Positions 8,385-16,524 of a stretch of DNA of 64,000 bases are shown piece by piece; position 1 is the first letter of the stretch, and the number at the start of each line of letters is the position of its first letter. Both the position numbers and the translations under genes were made by a program. The notes below the pieces were generated by a model. The model was not told the origin of the DNA. It saw only the letters and a program-made list of their open reading frames with translations, and made no database searches. The DNA is from Lactiplantibacillus nangangensis. Its GTDB lineage: Bacteria > Bacillota > Bacilli > Lactobacillales > Lactobacillaceae. The stretch spans positions 91,557 through 155,556 of the forward strand of contig NZ_BJDI01000008.1 in the NCBI RefSeq assembly GCF_005405065.1. Reading direction: 5' to 3'.

Positions 8385-9833
8385 TTATTTAACAGTCCCT
8401 GCAAAGCTTGGTGCAAAGTATGGACTGATGGTTTGAACTTGGACATTTTGACCTTCAGTTGGTGCCGCAACATATTGGTTGTTCCCAATATAAATGGCAT
8501 CATGATAGGTCGCACCACGTGAACCCCAGAATAAAATATCTCCAGGTTGGGCATCAGCAACTGAATGGGTTGAGACATAGGCTTCTTGTGAAACCGTGTT
8601 ATGTGGCAAGCTAATGCCAGCGGCGTGCAAGTAAACGTATGAAACTAACCCTGAACAGTCCATCCCTGAAAGTGACCCGCCACCCCAAACATAAGGGATA
8701 TTAGCGTTGGCCAATTTCAAAGCTAAGCCCGTCACAGAGCCGGTCGCTAAATCAGAGTTGCTAGTTGTCGAACTACTACTATTGTTGGTATTAGTAGCCG
8801 TTGAGCTTGCTTGTGATGAAGACGACGTTGCTGCAGAAGTGCTACTACTTTGAGCGGCTGATGAGCTGCTTTGTGAAGCCGTACTCGTTGAAGCTTGTGA
8901 AGCAACACTACTGCTGCTTTGTGAAGCCGTACTCGTCGATGCCTGTGAGGCAACACTACTGCTGCTTTGTGAGGCAGTACTCGTTGCACTGCTCTGACTA
9001 GCCGTACTTGTTGCTTGTGAAGCCGTTGAACTACTCTGACTCGCTGCGGAAGCTGGAGTCGTTGCCGAACTCGTGGCTTGTGACGTCGTAGAACTGCTTT
9101 GAGCGGCACTAGTTACGCTAGATGAACTAGTTGCAACCTTTTGTAAAACAGCCGTTGGTGCTTGTGAAGCGGCAGAAGTCGTTGAACTTGATGACGTTTC
9201 ACTCGCTTGACTGCTGCTGGCACTCGTTACTGAACTAGCAGCAGTGCTTGTTGACGTGGAAGCGGCACTGACGGAATCCTGAACTTCCGTACTTTCACTC
9301 GTCGCACTTGTACTGGTCGTGCTGGCACTGGCAGCTGAAGTTGCTGTTGAGGTGCTTTCACTAGCGGTGCTAGTGGTTTCACTAGTCGCTGCAGACGTGG
9401 CAACCTTAGTGGTGGTCTTCGTTGCGGTTGCGCCAGGAACCTGAATATCCTGACCAACCACAATCAAATCACCTGATAACCCGTTGAGCTGTTGTAACGC
9501 ATGGACTGACGTTTGATACTTGTCAGCTAAATCCCATAAAGTATCTCCAGCTTTAACGGTATATGTACCCTTTTTTGCTGATGATGAGGATTCCCCACTA
9601 ATTTGTAACTTTTGACCGACATAAATTAAATCGGAGTTGCCATTAAGGGCTTGAGCATTTAACTTTTCGACACTCTTAATAGAAACACCATGTTGCTGAG
9701 CGAGGCTCCAGACCGTATCGTTTTGTTTAACGGTTACTGAAGCAGCATTGGCAGCTTGTCCTGTGGCAAGCAATAAACCAACGGCACCAACCGTACCGGC
9801 TAGGACCTTGCCCGTTGTATGTGCTTGTGACAT
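8385..9833 (-). CDS. Secreted LysM-NlpC/P60 peptidoglycan endopeptidase
   Basis: Cell-wall hydrolase predicted to cut the gamma-D-Glu-diaminopimelate bond in stem peptides. Signal peptide (about residues 1-31, ending GQAANAAS), LysM domain 1 (SVTVKQNDTVWSLAQQHGVS), LysM domain 2 (GTYTVKAGDTLWDLADKYQ), about 220 residues almost wholly Ala/Ser/Thr with repeated TASQSSSSVASQAS units, then an NlpC/P60 domain with catalytic Cys in GMDCSGLVSYV and His in TYHDAIYIG. The start is ATG 9833 (AAAGGAG eight bases upstream). A GTG at 9842 abuts the ribosome site. The linker resembles the O-glycosylated AST domains of other L. plantarum hydrolases. I infer that it spans the wall. Confidence 0.93.
   Translation of the reverse strand: MSQAHTTGKVLAGTVGAVGLLLATGQAANAASVTVKQNDTVWSLAQQHGVSIKSVEKLNAQALNGNSDLIYVGQKLQISGESSSSAKKGTYTVKAGDTLWDLADKYQTSVHALQQLNGLSGDLIVVGQDIQVPGATATKTTTKVATSAATSETTSTASESTSTATSAASASTTSTSATSESTEVQDSVSAASTSTSTAASSVTSASSSQASETSSSSTTSAASQAPTAVLQKVATSSSSVTSAAQSSSTTSQATSSATTPASAASQSSSTASQATSTASQSSATSTASQSSSSVASQASTSTASQSSSSVASQASTSTASQSSSSAAQSSSTSAATSSSSQASSTATNTNNSSSSTTSNSDLATGSVTGLALKLANANIPYVWGGGSLSGMDCSGLVSYVYLHAAGISLPHNTVSQEAYVSTHSVADAQPGDILFWGSRGATYHDAIYIGNNQYVAAPTEGQNVQVQTISPYFAPSFAGTVK
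8745..9405. repeat. Low-complexity Ala/Ser/Thr coding repeats
   Basis: Imperfect tandem units (e.g. the codons for SQASTSTASQSSSSVA, repeated near 8890-8990) encode the linker of the P60 protein. Near-identical units occur back to back, so length variation between strains by slippage is expected. Confidence 0.7.
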
Positions 9834-9944
9834 TAACTTCACTCCTTTAGCAAAATTAAAACTCTCTAACTTGAAATGTGATAACTAACTGCGGTATACA
9901 GACTTCTTAATAGAATCTTAACACCTTAGACAAATCATAACTTT

Positions 9945-9972
9945 ATTGTAGCACATCTCAGGAGAATGCAAA
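9945..9972 (-). promoter_or_regulatory. Promoter of P60 gene
   Basis: Minus strand: -35 TTTGCA (9972-9967), 16 bases, -10 TACAAT (9950-9945) with upstream TG (extended -10). It gives a leader of about 105 bases before ATG 9833. Confidence 0.55.
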
Positions 9973-10249
9973 CCAGAATCACTTATTTTTTTACAAAACA
10001 GCCCGTTTAATTTTAAAACCAATTGTACGTGTTGAATCCATACAAGTCGCCGTCAAATCAAGGTTTAGGCGAATTCTCTGAATCGTAACACTTTGATAGG
10101 CCAACTTAAAAATTGCGTCGCGAAACCGTTCACAGCAATCGGTCCTACCTACCAGACCAATTCGACAAATAACTGGCAAAAGAAAAACGAGTTCGCGCGT
10201 GGCGAGCTCGTCAATTTTAGTCATTACGTTTGGTGCTAGTTGGTTTAAA

Positions 10250-10416
10250 TTGCCACTCTGGTTGGGCCAGAATCGGCTGGAACGTGTTGGCCGCGTTTGG
10301 AAACCAAGTGCGGTCTACCACAAGACGGGGGTTGTCTAAGTCGGAAAATCACCGACCAAGATAAACGACACCACTGAGCCAATTCTGTCCCGCCCGACGT
10401 TAATTAACGGCTATTA
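10250..10416 (+). repeat. Structured repeat arm, family 1, copy G (degenerate)
   Basis: Outer stem GGTTGGGCCAGAATCGGCT (10260-10278) pairs imperfectly with 10377-10395, followed by the conserved GGAACG (10279-10284). The conserved CACTGAGCC precedes the right arm. The inner third hairpin (GTCTAAGTCGG / CCGACCAAGATAAAC) is recognisable, but hairpin 2 has decayed. It is the left half of a 363-bp inverted pair with copy A. Confidence 0.7.
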
Positions 10417-10450
10417 AAAAATTAACAATTGATTATTTTTGGTTCAGCTA

Positions 10451-10612
10451 TTTAGCCGAGAGGTTGGTTGCTAAAATGCTCAGCCGTGTCGTTGGCCTTA
10501 GTGCGAGTGGTCTGCTCGGACTTAGGCCAAGGCCAGTTTTGAAGACCGCTTTTTGGCTTCAAAATGGCCCATGGCGTTCCAGCATTTTAGGAACCAACCG
10601 GCAGGCGGAAAT
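10451..10612 (-). repeat. Structured repeat arm, family 1, copy A
   Basis: Read on the minus strand it starts CCGCCTGCCGG. A 19-bp outer stem (10599-10581 with 10480-10462, one mismatch) encloses GGAACG, a hairpin with loop CCAAAAAGCGGT, and a hairpin TTGGCCTAAGT/ACTAAGGCCAA with an A-A mismatch. It ends CCAACCTCTCGGCTAAA. The same architecture as copies B, C and D is built from different stem sequences. Confidence 0.9.
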
Positions 10613-10636
10613 TTTAACTAGCACCAAGCATAGTCA

Positions 10637-11599
10637 TTACAGTTTTGCATCAAATAAACTATCAACTGGTTGTTGTTCATGAACTAATTTAATGGCATCT
10701 CCTAAGAGTGGCCCAACAGAAAGCTGGACCAATTTACCAAATTGTTTAGCTGCTGGAATCTGAATCGTATCGGTGACGATCACTTTTTCCATTGCGGAAG
10801 CTTCTAACTTTTCAGGTGCATTTTGTGACAAAATCGCATGTGTCGCACAGCCATACACTTTAGCGGCTCCGGCTGATTTTAAAGCTGCTGCCGAAACTTC
10901 AAAACGCGTCCCGGTATCAATCATATCGTCGATCACGATTGCAATGCGACCTTTGACCTCACCAATAATACTGCTTGGCACAATTTCATCTTCAGGATGA
11001 CGATTGTCAATAATTGCAATCGGTGCGCCTAACAATTCAGCCATCTTACGTGCTCGTGAGACCCCAGCATGATCAGGTGAGACCACCACCAGATTATCAG
11101 TGATCCCACGGTCTTTGAAGTAACCGGCTAAGATTGGCGCAGCCATCAAATGATCAACTGGAATATCAAAGAAGCCTTGGATTTGAGCAGCATGCAAGTC
11201 AATGGTCAAAATACGAGTGGCCCGATCTTTCTCCAATAAAGTTGCAATCAACTTGGCCGTAATTGGTTCCCGTGAGCGGGCTTTACGATCCTGGCGTGAA
11301 TAGCCATAGTACGGAATGACAACATTAATTTCACTGGCACTCGCCCGACGTAACGCATCGATCATAATCAAAAGTTCAAGAATCGTATCGTTGACTGGTT
11401 CAGAAATGGACTGAATCACAAAAACTTCAGCGCCACGAATACTTTCTTCAATATTAATTTGAATTTCGCCATCACTAAATCGTTTAACAGAGCTCTGACC
11501 TAACGGAATACCGACCCGTTCTGAAATCTTTTTTGCTAACGGCAAATTAGAATTTAGAGCAAATAATTTTAGCTTAGCACTTGATTCATCTACTGACAT
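10637..11599 (-). CDS. prs: Ribose-phosphate pyrophosphokinase paralogue with altered catalytic loop
   Basis: PRPP synthetases make phosphoribosyl pyrophosphate from ribose-5-phosphate and ATP. This 320-residue protein keeps the ATP-binding loop ([18 protein letters not shown], ~100-117) and the [18 protein letters not shown] signature. However, the catalytic flexible loop, DKRRP in active enzymes (Lys194/Arg196 in E. coli), reads D198-N-R-H-P, so both key residues are changed. The PRPP loop DDMIDTGGT reads DDMIDTGTR (224-232). It belongs to the second Prs type of lactobacilli. Enzyme activity is doubtful and a regulatory or heteromeric role is possible. ATG 11599 has CGGAGG upstream. Monocistronic. 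Confidence 0.88.
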   Translation of the reverse strand: MSVDESSAKLKLFALNSNLPLAKKISERVGIPLGQSSVKRFSDGEIQINIEESIRGAEVFVIQSISEPVNDTILELLIMIDALRRASASEINVVIPYYGYSRQDRKARSREPITAKLIATLLEKDRATRILTIDLHAAQIQGFFDIPVDHLMAAPILAGYFKDRGITDNLVVVSPDHAGVSRARKMAELLGAPIAIIDNRHPEDEIVPSSIIGEVKGRIAIVIDDMIDTGTRFEVSAAALKSAGAAKVYGCATHAILSQNAPEKLEASAMEKVIVTDTIQIPAAKQFGKLVQLSVGPLLGDAIKLVHEQQPVDSLFDAKL

Positions 11600-11730
11600 A
11601 ACGACCTCCGGATAAATAGTTTCATGACATATATAGTTAATTATAGCAGTATCCGAGTTGAATAACAGATAAAAAAGGTCGCGCCAAAATAAACAACTTA
11701 GCGTGCCAATTAATTGTTAATCGCAACTAA

Positions 11731-14283
11731 CTAGGAGGACGATACTTGCCCCATGAAATCAGTTGGCTTAATCCCAGCCATGCCAATCATTGGATCAACC
11801 TGTCCCTGTGCCACGATTGTTGGCGTCAGACGGCGTTCACCGCCTTCAGTAGCGACTGCAGCAGTTTGGTCCTCAGTCTCAGACGATGCTGAATTTGGCG
11901 TTGAATCAGCAGTCTCCACCGTTGACTCGGAAACACCTTTAGCAGCCGTGTCTGACGAAGGGACTGGCTGTGTCACGGTGGCATCGCCGTCACCAGTAAA
12001 GACTTGCTGTAATCGTTTAGTCAACGTCGTTAAACGATTCACGGACTCATTGGTGACACTGCGTTCAAACGACTGAATGTCCCCTAATAAAATTAAGATC
12101 TGCTCAGCTCGCGTCACCGCAGTGTATAGCAAGTTTCGTTGCAACATCCGTGAAAATTGCGGAACTAACGGCAACACGACCATCTTGAACTGACTCCCTT
12201 GAGACTTGTGGATCGACATACTATAGGCTAGTGTTAGCCGATTCCAATCAGACTTTTGATAAGTCACTTCGTTTTGGTCAAAAGCAACGGTGATCTGGTC
12301 TTTTTTAGACTTGTTGTGGGAATCATTGGCCAAATCAATCCCAACAATCTTCCCCACATCCCCGTTGAAAACATTGTCCTCAGGTGCATTCACGAGTTGT
12401 AACACTTTATCGCCAACGCGATACTGCTGATTATTGTAACTGAGTTGTTTTTGTCGCTTGGATTTCACCGGATTAAAAATATTTTGGACCGTCGTATTCA
12501 ACTGGTCGATCCCAGCGGCACCCCGATACATCGGTGCTAGGATTTGGACATCATCCGCCGTGAAACCTTTCGCTTTCGCCTTGGAAACCACCTGTTCAAT
12601 AATGTGATTGACTTGAAAGGCATTGCAAGCAATGAAGGACCGGTCTGGTTGATTAACGGTAAAGTCATCCGGCAAGCGACCATCCTTGATGGCATGTGCC
12701 AGTGGAATAATACTTGAATCGTCATCTTGCCGGTAAATCGTATTTAACTCAATCTGTGGTATCTCAGGGCTTTGCAGCAAATCATGAAAGACTTGCCCCG
12801 CTCCAACTGATGGTAATTGATCTTTATCGCCAACTAAGATGACCTGCATGTGACTCGGGACTGCTTGGAGTAATAACCGGAACAAATTGGTGTCCACCAT
12901 CGACATTTCATCAATGATTAAAATACCGCCTTCCAAATCCTTCGTCGGCATTTCAGGATCATCATCCCGTCCCGTTAAACCAAGTAACCGATGAATCGTC
13001 CCCGCTGGCAAGCCGGTCGTTTCTGCCATCCGTTTAGCGGCGCGACCAGTCGGCGCAGCTAACAAGATTGGAAATGGCTTGTCCTTATACTCATTAACAT
13101 CTAACGACACATCGTGTAATTCCGCAAACAACGCGACTAAGCCACGAATGATCGTCGTTTTCCCGGTCCCGGGACCACCAGTCAATAGAAATAAGTGCGA
13201 CGTGATTGCTGATTTAAGCGCCTGTGTTTGCGAGGCATCATAAGTTAAATTGCTGGCCTTAGCCACATGGCCGATTGCCCGGTCAACAGCTTTCTCGGTC
13301 AAGCTACCGTCATTATCCGCATCATGGAGTCGCTTCAAGTGTTCAGCGATACCCCATTCCGCTTCGTATAACGGCCGTAAGTAAATACGATTTTCTTCAC
13401 CGACAATTTTATTCTCTTTAGCTAGAGCTACTAATTGGTCCGCCAGCTTTTGCGGATCAATCGCAACATTGCGCGAGTTTTCAAGTAACTGTAATGTTGC
13501 GGTAATCAGCGGTTTGGCAGTCGTATAGGTATCGCCATTTTGAGCACAGTTGTCATTGATTTGCGTCAGTAACGCTGCCTTTAGCCGACTCTCAGACTGC
13601 GGATCAACTTTTAATTGCGCGGCAATCTGATCCGCCTTTTTGAACCCGACCCCTTTGATATCTTCTACCAAACGATATGGATCTTCTTGAATAACTTGTA
13701 ATGTATCACCTTGATACTTGGCATAAATCGCCGCCGCTAAACGACTCCCAAAGCCGTAAGCGTTCAGACCAATAATCGTTTGTTCTAAGCCGTTATTCAC
13801 CCGTAAGGTGTCTAATAAGGTCGCCCGGACTGACGCCCGTAACCCAATCGGTGTCAAAACCTTAGGATCATCTAAAATTTTATCAATGGCGTTCTCACCA
13901 AGCGTGTCCACGATTCGCTCAGCGGTGCGGCGTCCCAAGCCTGGAAAATCACTTCCCGCCAAGTAAGCAATTAGACCACTGCGAGAAGTCGGCGTCTCAT
14001 TTTGATAATTATCCGCCTGAAATTGTGTCCCATATTTGGGATGACGGACCGTTTTCCCCGTAAACTTGTAGGTGCCCTCTTCTTGAATGTCGGCAAAGCT
14101 ACCCGTCACGACGATTTCATCCTCAGACCAATCAATATTCTGTTCGGTTACTTTAACGAGTAACACTTTATAAAAACTATCCGAACTGCTGAAAAAAACG
14201 GCTGCGACCTTACCAACGATAAAGCGCGTGACCGTTTGACCTGCATAATCATCCGGAAATAAACTTGGATCAGTTGCCGGCAC
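11731..14283 (-). CDS. recD2: ATP-dependent DNA helicase RecD2
   Basis: 5'-to-3' superfamily 1B helicase acting in DNA repair and replication-fork restart without RecBC. It has an N-terminal OB-like region, helix-hairpin-helix segments (~110-210), Walker A GGPGTGKT (369-376), Walker B LIIDEMSMVD, and C-terminal helicase motifs (YSMSIHKSQGSQF, TAVTRAEQ). The last ~85 residues form an acidic, Ser/Thr/Ala-rich tail ending in a short conserved-looking segment (GMAGIKPTDFMGQ), making it longer (850) than B. subtilis RecD2. The start is GTG 14283 with AGGAGG seven bases upstream. It follows the TPR gene by 15 bases, the same yrrB-yrrC pairing as Bacillus. Confidence 0.94.
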   Translation of the reverse strand: MPATDPSLFPDDYAGQTVTRFIVGKVAAVFFSSSDSFYKVLLVKVTEQNIDWSEDEIVVTGSFADIQEEGTYKFTGKTVRHPKYGTQFQADNYQNETPTSRSGLIAYLAGSDFPGLGRRTAERIVDTLGENAIDKILDDPKVLTPIGLRASVRATLLDTLRVNNGLEQTIIGLNAYGFGSRLAAAIYAKYQGDTLQVIQEDPYRLVEDIKGVGFKKADQIAAQLKVDPQSESRLKAALLTQINDNCAQNGDTYTTAKPLITATLQLLENSRNVAIDPQKLADQLVALAKENKIVGEENRIYLRPLYEAEWGIAEHLKRLHDADNDGSLTEKAVDRAIGHVAKASNLTYDASQTQALKSAITSHLFLLTGGPGTGKTTIIRGLVALFAELHDVSLDVNEYKDKPFPILLAAPTGRAAKRMAETTGLPAGTIHRLLGLTGRDDDPEMPTKDLEGGILIIDEMSMVDTNLFRLLLQAVPSHMQVILVGDKDQLPSVGAGQVFHDLLQSPEIPQIELNTIYRQDDDSSIIPLAHAIKDGRLPDDFTVNQPDRSFIACNAFQVNHIIEQVVSKAKAKGFTADDVQILAPMYRGAAGIDQLNTTVQNIFNPVKSKRQKQLSYNNQQYRVGDKVLQLVNAPEDNVFNGDVGKIVGIDLANDSHNKSKKDQITVAFDQNEVTYQKSDWNRLTLAYSMSIHKSQGSQFKMVVLPLVPQFSRMLQRNLLYTAVTRAEQILILLGDIQSFERSVTNESVNRLTTLTKRLQQVFTGDGDATVTQPVPSSDTAAKGVSESTVETADSTPNSASSETEDQTAAVATEGGERRLTPTIVAQGQVDPMIGMAGIKPTDFMGQVSSS

Positions 14284-14298
14284 CGGAGTCCCTCCTAA

Positions 14299-14988
14299 CT
14301 ATGGTTTAGTTGACTTGCTGGACGACTCTGACTGAGCTGCCAGCATTTTTTCGATATCACTTAATTGTTGTTGGTGCGTTTTAAAGTAAGTTGCATCAAC
14401 TGATTTGGCCTGTGCAAACAAGTCAGCATACGGTTTACCAAGGACCATGGCCGTCAACCCGGCGTTGAAATACGCAGCACCTTGTGTTGGATCCAACTTA
14501 ATCACTTTTTGATAGTAATCGTATGCTTGCTGATTATTGCCCAATGCAAGTAGAATATTTGCAACTAGCAAATTGGTGTCGACTGCCTGTGGTTGCGCCT
14601 CTTGGGCGGTCAACGCCCAGACAAGTGCATGCTGATAATCTTTTTTAGCCATCAGTGCCTGACCCATCATTAAATAGGCGTCAGCCGTCAACTTTGGATC
14701 AGTGATTTCTTGATACGCCGCCAACGCTTTATCATAGGCTTCGGCTTGATAGTAAACATTACCTAGCGCATAAGTCAGCAAATTTTTAGCTTTTTGATTG
14801 GCTTCAAATCGTCCTAGTGCTTTCATCGCCAAAGCTTCGGCTTGTTCATAATCTTGCCCAGCGGTCAACAAGACAGTTAATTCATAATAAGCTTGATAGT
14901 CACCAGGTTGGGTATCGATTTTTTGCACCAGTTGATGGACCAAAGCCTGTTGCTCGGCTTTACTTGGTCGGCCAGTTGTCTCTGTCAT
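14299..14988 (-). CDS. Tetratricopeptide repeat protein (YrrB-like)
   Basis: 229-residue cytoplasmic protein of about five TPR helix pairs (for example YDKALAAYQEITDPKLTADAYLMMGQ and QAYDYYQKVIKLDPTQGAAYFNAG). It is likely a protein-protein interaction scaffold. Synteny with recD2 is conserved in Firmicutes, where its partner is not firmly known. The Ser/Lys-rich C-terminus (SESSSKSTKP) is disordered. ATG 14988 is preceded by AGAGGCG. It sits between the phosphatase gene and recD2 in one transcription unit. Confidence 0.88.
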   Translation of the reverse strand: MTETTGRPSKAEQQALVHQLVQKIDTQPGDYQAYYELTVLLTAGQDYEQAEALAMKALGRFEANQKAKNLLTYALGNVYYQAEAYDKALAAYQEITDPKLTADAYLMMGQALMAKKDYQHALVWALTAQEAQPQAVDTNLLVANILLALGNNQQAYDYYQKVIKLDPTQGAAYFNAGLTAMVLGKPYADLFAQAKSVDATYFKTHQQQLSDIEKMLAAQSESSSKSTKP

Positions 14989-15002
14989 AAACGCGCCTCT
15001 TT

Positions 15003-15668
15003 CTAAATCGTATCAGTTGGATCTGGTTGCCGTGACAAATAGGACGTATCATTCCAAAGTAATAATTTATAACTTTTCCCGCGATCACGCGTTTCTAAAA
15101 TCGTCGTACTTGTATTCGATAAGCCACCACGATCACGCAAGGTCGCCAGTGTCGCCCCAAGCATCGTGTTGACCAAGGCATTTAAAGCCGCCCCGTGACT
15201 GACGATCAGGACATTGTCTTCCCGACGTGGGTTAGCAGCCACGATTTGTTGAATGGCTGGAAGCATCCGTTTGATCAACTGTTGAAAGCTTTCGCCATGA
15301 ATCGCCGTTGGATCGTATTGATCAGGATGATTCCGAAAGCTGTCAAATTCTTGGGGGTATTGGGCTTGCACATCCGTAAACGCCATCCCCTCCATCTTAC
15401 CCAAGTTGAACTCGCGTAACCGACTCAGAATCGTCAAACTCAAGTCCGGCTGTTCCAAGTCATTTTTTAGCGTCATCGCCGTATCACGTGCGCGTTTTAA
15501 GGGACTCGCATAAATGTGACTGAAATGGATCGGTTGTAATGCTGCTGCCAGTTGATGAATTTCTTCATAACTAGCCGGTAATAATGGTGAATCTCCTTGT
15601 GAGCCTTGGTAGCGCCCCTCGAGGTTCCAAGCCGTTTTACCATGCCGAATAAATAGCAATTTTGTCAA
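15003..15668 (-). CDS. Histidine phosphatase / phosphoglycerate mutase family protein
   Basis: 221-residue histidine phosphatase superfamily enzyme. The phospho-acceptor His is in LLFIRHGKTAWN (His9), the second catalytic His in VSHGAALN, and the acid/base region in GMAFTDV. Paralogues of this type are more often phosphatases than glycolytic mutases, so the substrate is not assigned. The start is TTG 15668, nine bases after GAGG. First gene of a three-gene unit with the TPR protein and recD2. Confidence 0.9.
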   Translation of the reverse strand: MTKLLFIRHGKTAWNLEGRYQGSQGDSPLLPASYEEIHQLAAALQPIHFSHIYASPLKRARDTAMTLKNDLEQPDLSLTILSRLREFNLGKMEGMAFTDVQAQYPQEFDSFRNHPDQYDPTAIHGESFQQLIKRMLPAIQQIVAANPRREDNVLIVSHGAALNALVNTMLGATLATLRDRGGLSNTSTTILETRDRGKSYKLLLWNDTSYLSRQPDPTDTI

Positions 15669-15814
15669 AAGATTACTTCCTCATCTTGGCCGTTCACGAC
15701 CTTACAGTTTAACTTCTATTATGCCAGTTATTGGCTTAATTTTCAAAAATCGCTAACTACTGTGATAAATTAAAATTATGTAAACTTTATTGAAATCAAT
15801 CCGTAAACTGGGTA

Positions 15815-15842
15815 CAAAAAAGACCTGGAACCTTCCCAGGCC
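15815..15842 (-). terminator. Terminator of ktr genes
   Basis: Minus strand GGCCTGG / CCAGGTC stem with 7-base loop followed by TTTTTT, eight bases after the ktrA stop. Confidence 0.88.
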
Positions 15843-15849
15843 AACTTGT

Positions 15850-16512
15850 TTACTTTTTCAAGGCTTCATCTAAGCCCTCGACCCCTTTGATCGGTCCAAC
15901 AACGGTCAAGACATCATGTAGTGCCATCATATCCGTGGGCTCCGGTGACACATTGATTTGACCATGATGCTTGATGGCGATGACCGTCAAGCCAAACCTC
16001 TCGCGCAGATTCAACGCAATCAAATTTTGATCCACAAAAGTTGGATCCGTAATCTCAATTGCTGCGAGTGTATACTCATCACTGAGATCAATAAAATTCA
16101 AAATGTGATTTGATAACAATTTACGGACAATGCTGTGCCCCATGTCACGTTCTGGGAAGACGACTTGGTCCGCCCCAACCCGTTCTAGGACCCGACCTTG
16201 ATCGCTCGTCTCGGCTTTGGCAATCACTTTTTTAGCCCCTTGCTCTTTACTCAACATGGTGGTCAAAATACTGGCTTCCATATTATTCCCGATTCCAACG
16301 ATGACATAATCAAAGGTATCAATATTCAGTTCACGGAGAACTGCTTCGTCACGGGTATCGGCAATTAGCGTTTGGGTGGCGACTTCCATCAGTTCATTGA
16401 CCGGTTCCTCATGGATGTCGACCGCCAAAACATCCTGATGCGCATCCACTAAAGTGCGCACCACGCTTTGACCAAAGCGTCCTAAACCAAATACTGCAAA
16501 ACTTTTTTTCAT
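15850..16512 (-). CDS. ktrA: K+ uptake regulatory subunit (KtrA/TrkA family)
   Basis: Cytoplasmic RCK-domain subunit that gates potassium uptake in response to nucleotides. RCK_N Rossmann fold begins at once (FAVFGLGRFGQSVVRTL, GxGxxG), with a conserved Asp at the end of strand 2 (AVDIHEE). An RCK_C domain occupies about residues 135-215. At 220 residues it is typical of KtrA/KtrC. It lies 12 bases downstream of the ktrB channel gene and is surely co-transcribed with it. Whether it is the high- or low-affinity type cannot be told from sequence. Confidence 0.92.
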   Translation of the reverse strand: MKKSFAVFGLGRFGQSVVRTLVDAHQDVLAVDIHEEPVNELMEVATQTLIADTRDEAVLRELNIDTFDYVIVGIGNNMEASILTTMLSKEQGAKKVIAKAETSDQGRVLERVGADQVVFPERDMGHSIVRKLLSNHILNFIDLSDEYTLAAIEITDPTFVDQNLIALNLRERFGLTVIAIKHHGQINVSPEPTDMMALHDVLTVVGPIKGVEGLDEALKK

Positions 16513-16524
16513 CTTTACGACCCC

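Noticed and set aside
8747..9463. Long Arg/Leu/Pro-rich frames inside the P60 gene
   Set aside because: They arise from the Ser/Ala/Thr codon repeats read in other frames.
9991..10224. 77-residue minus-strand open frame in the P60/prs gap
   Set aside because: No ribosome site before its ATG, no recognisable domain, and atypical composition. Probably chance, although a decayed gene cannot be excluded.
10464..10682. 72-residue plus-strand open frame
   Set aside because: It lies wholly across structured arm A and runs antisense into prs. The open frame is a by-product of the GC-rich repeat.
11753..12076. 107-residue plus-strand open frame over the recD2 3' end
   Set aside because: Shadow of the low-complexity RecD2 tail. 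No ribosome site.
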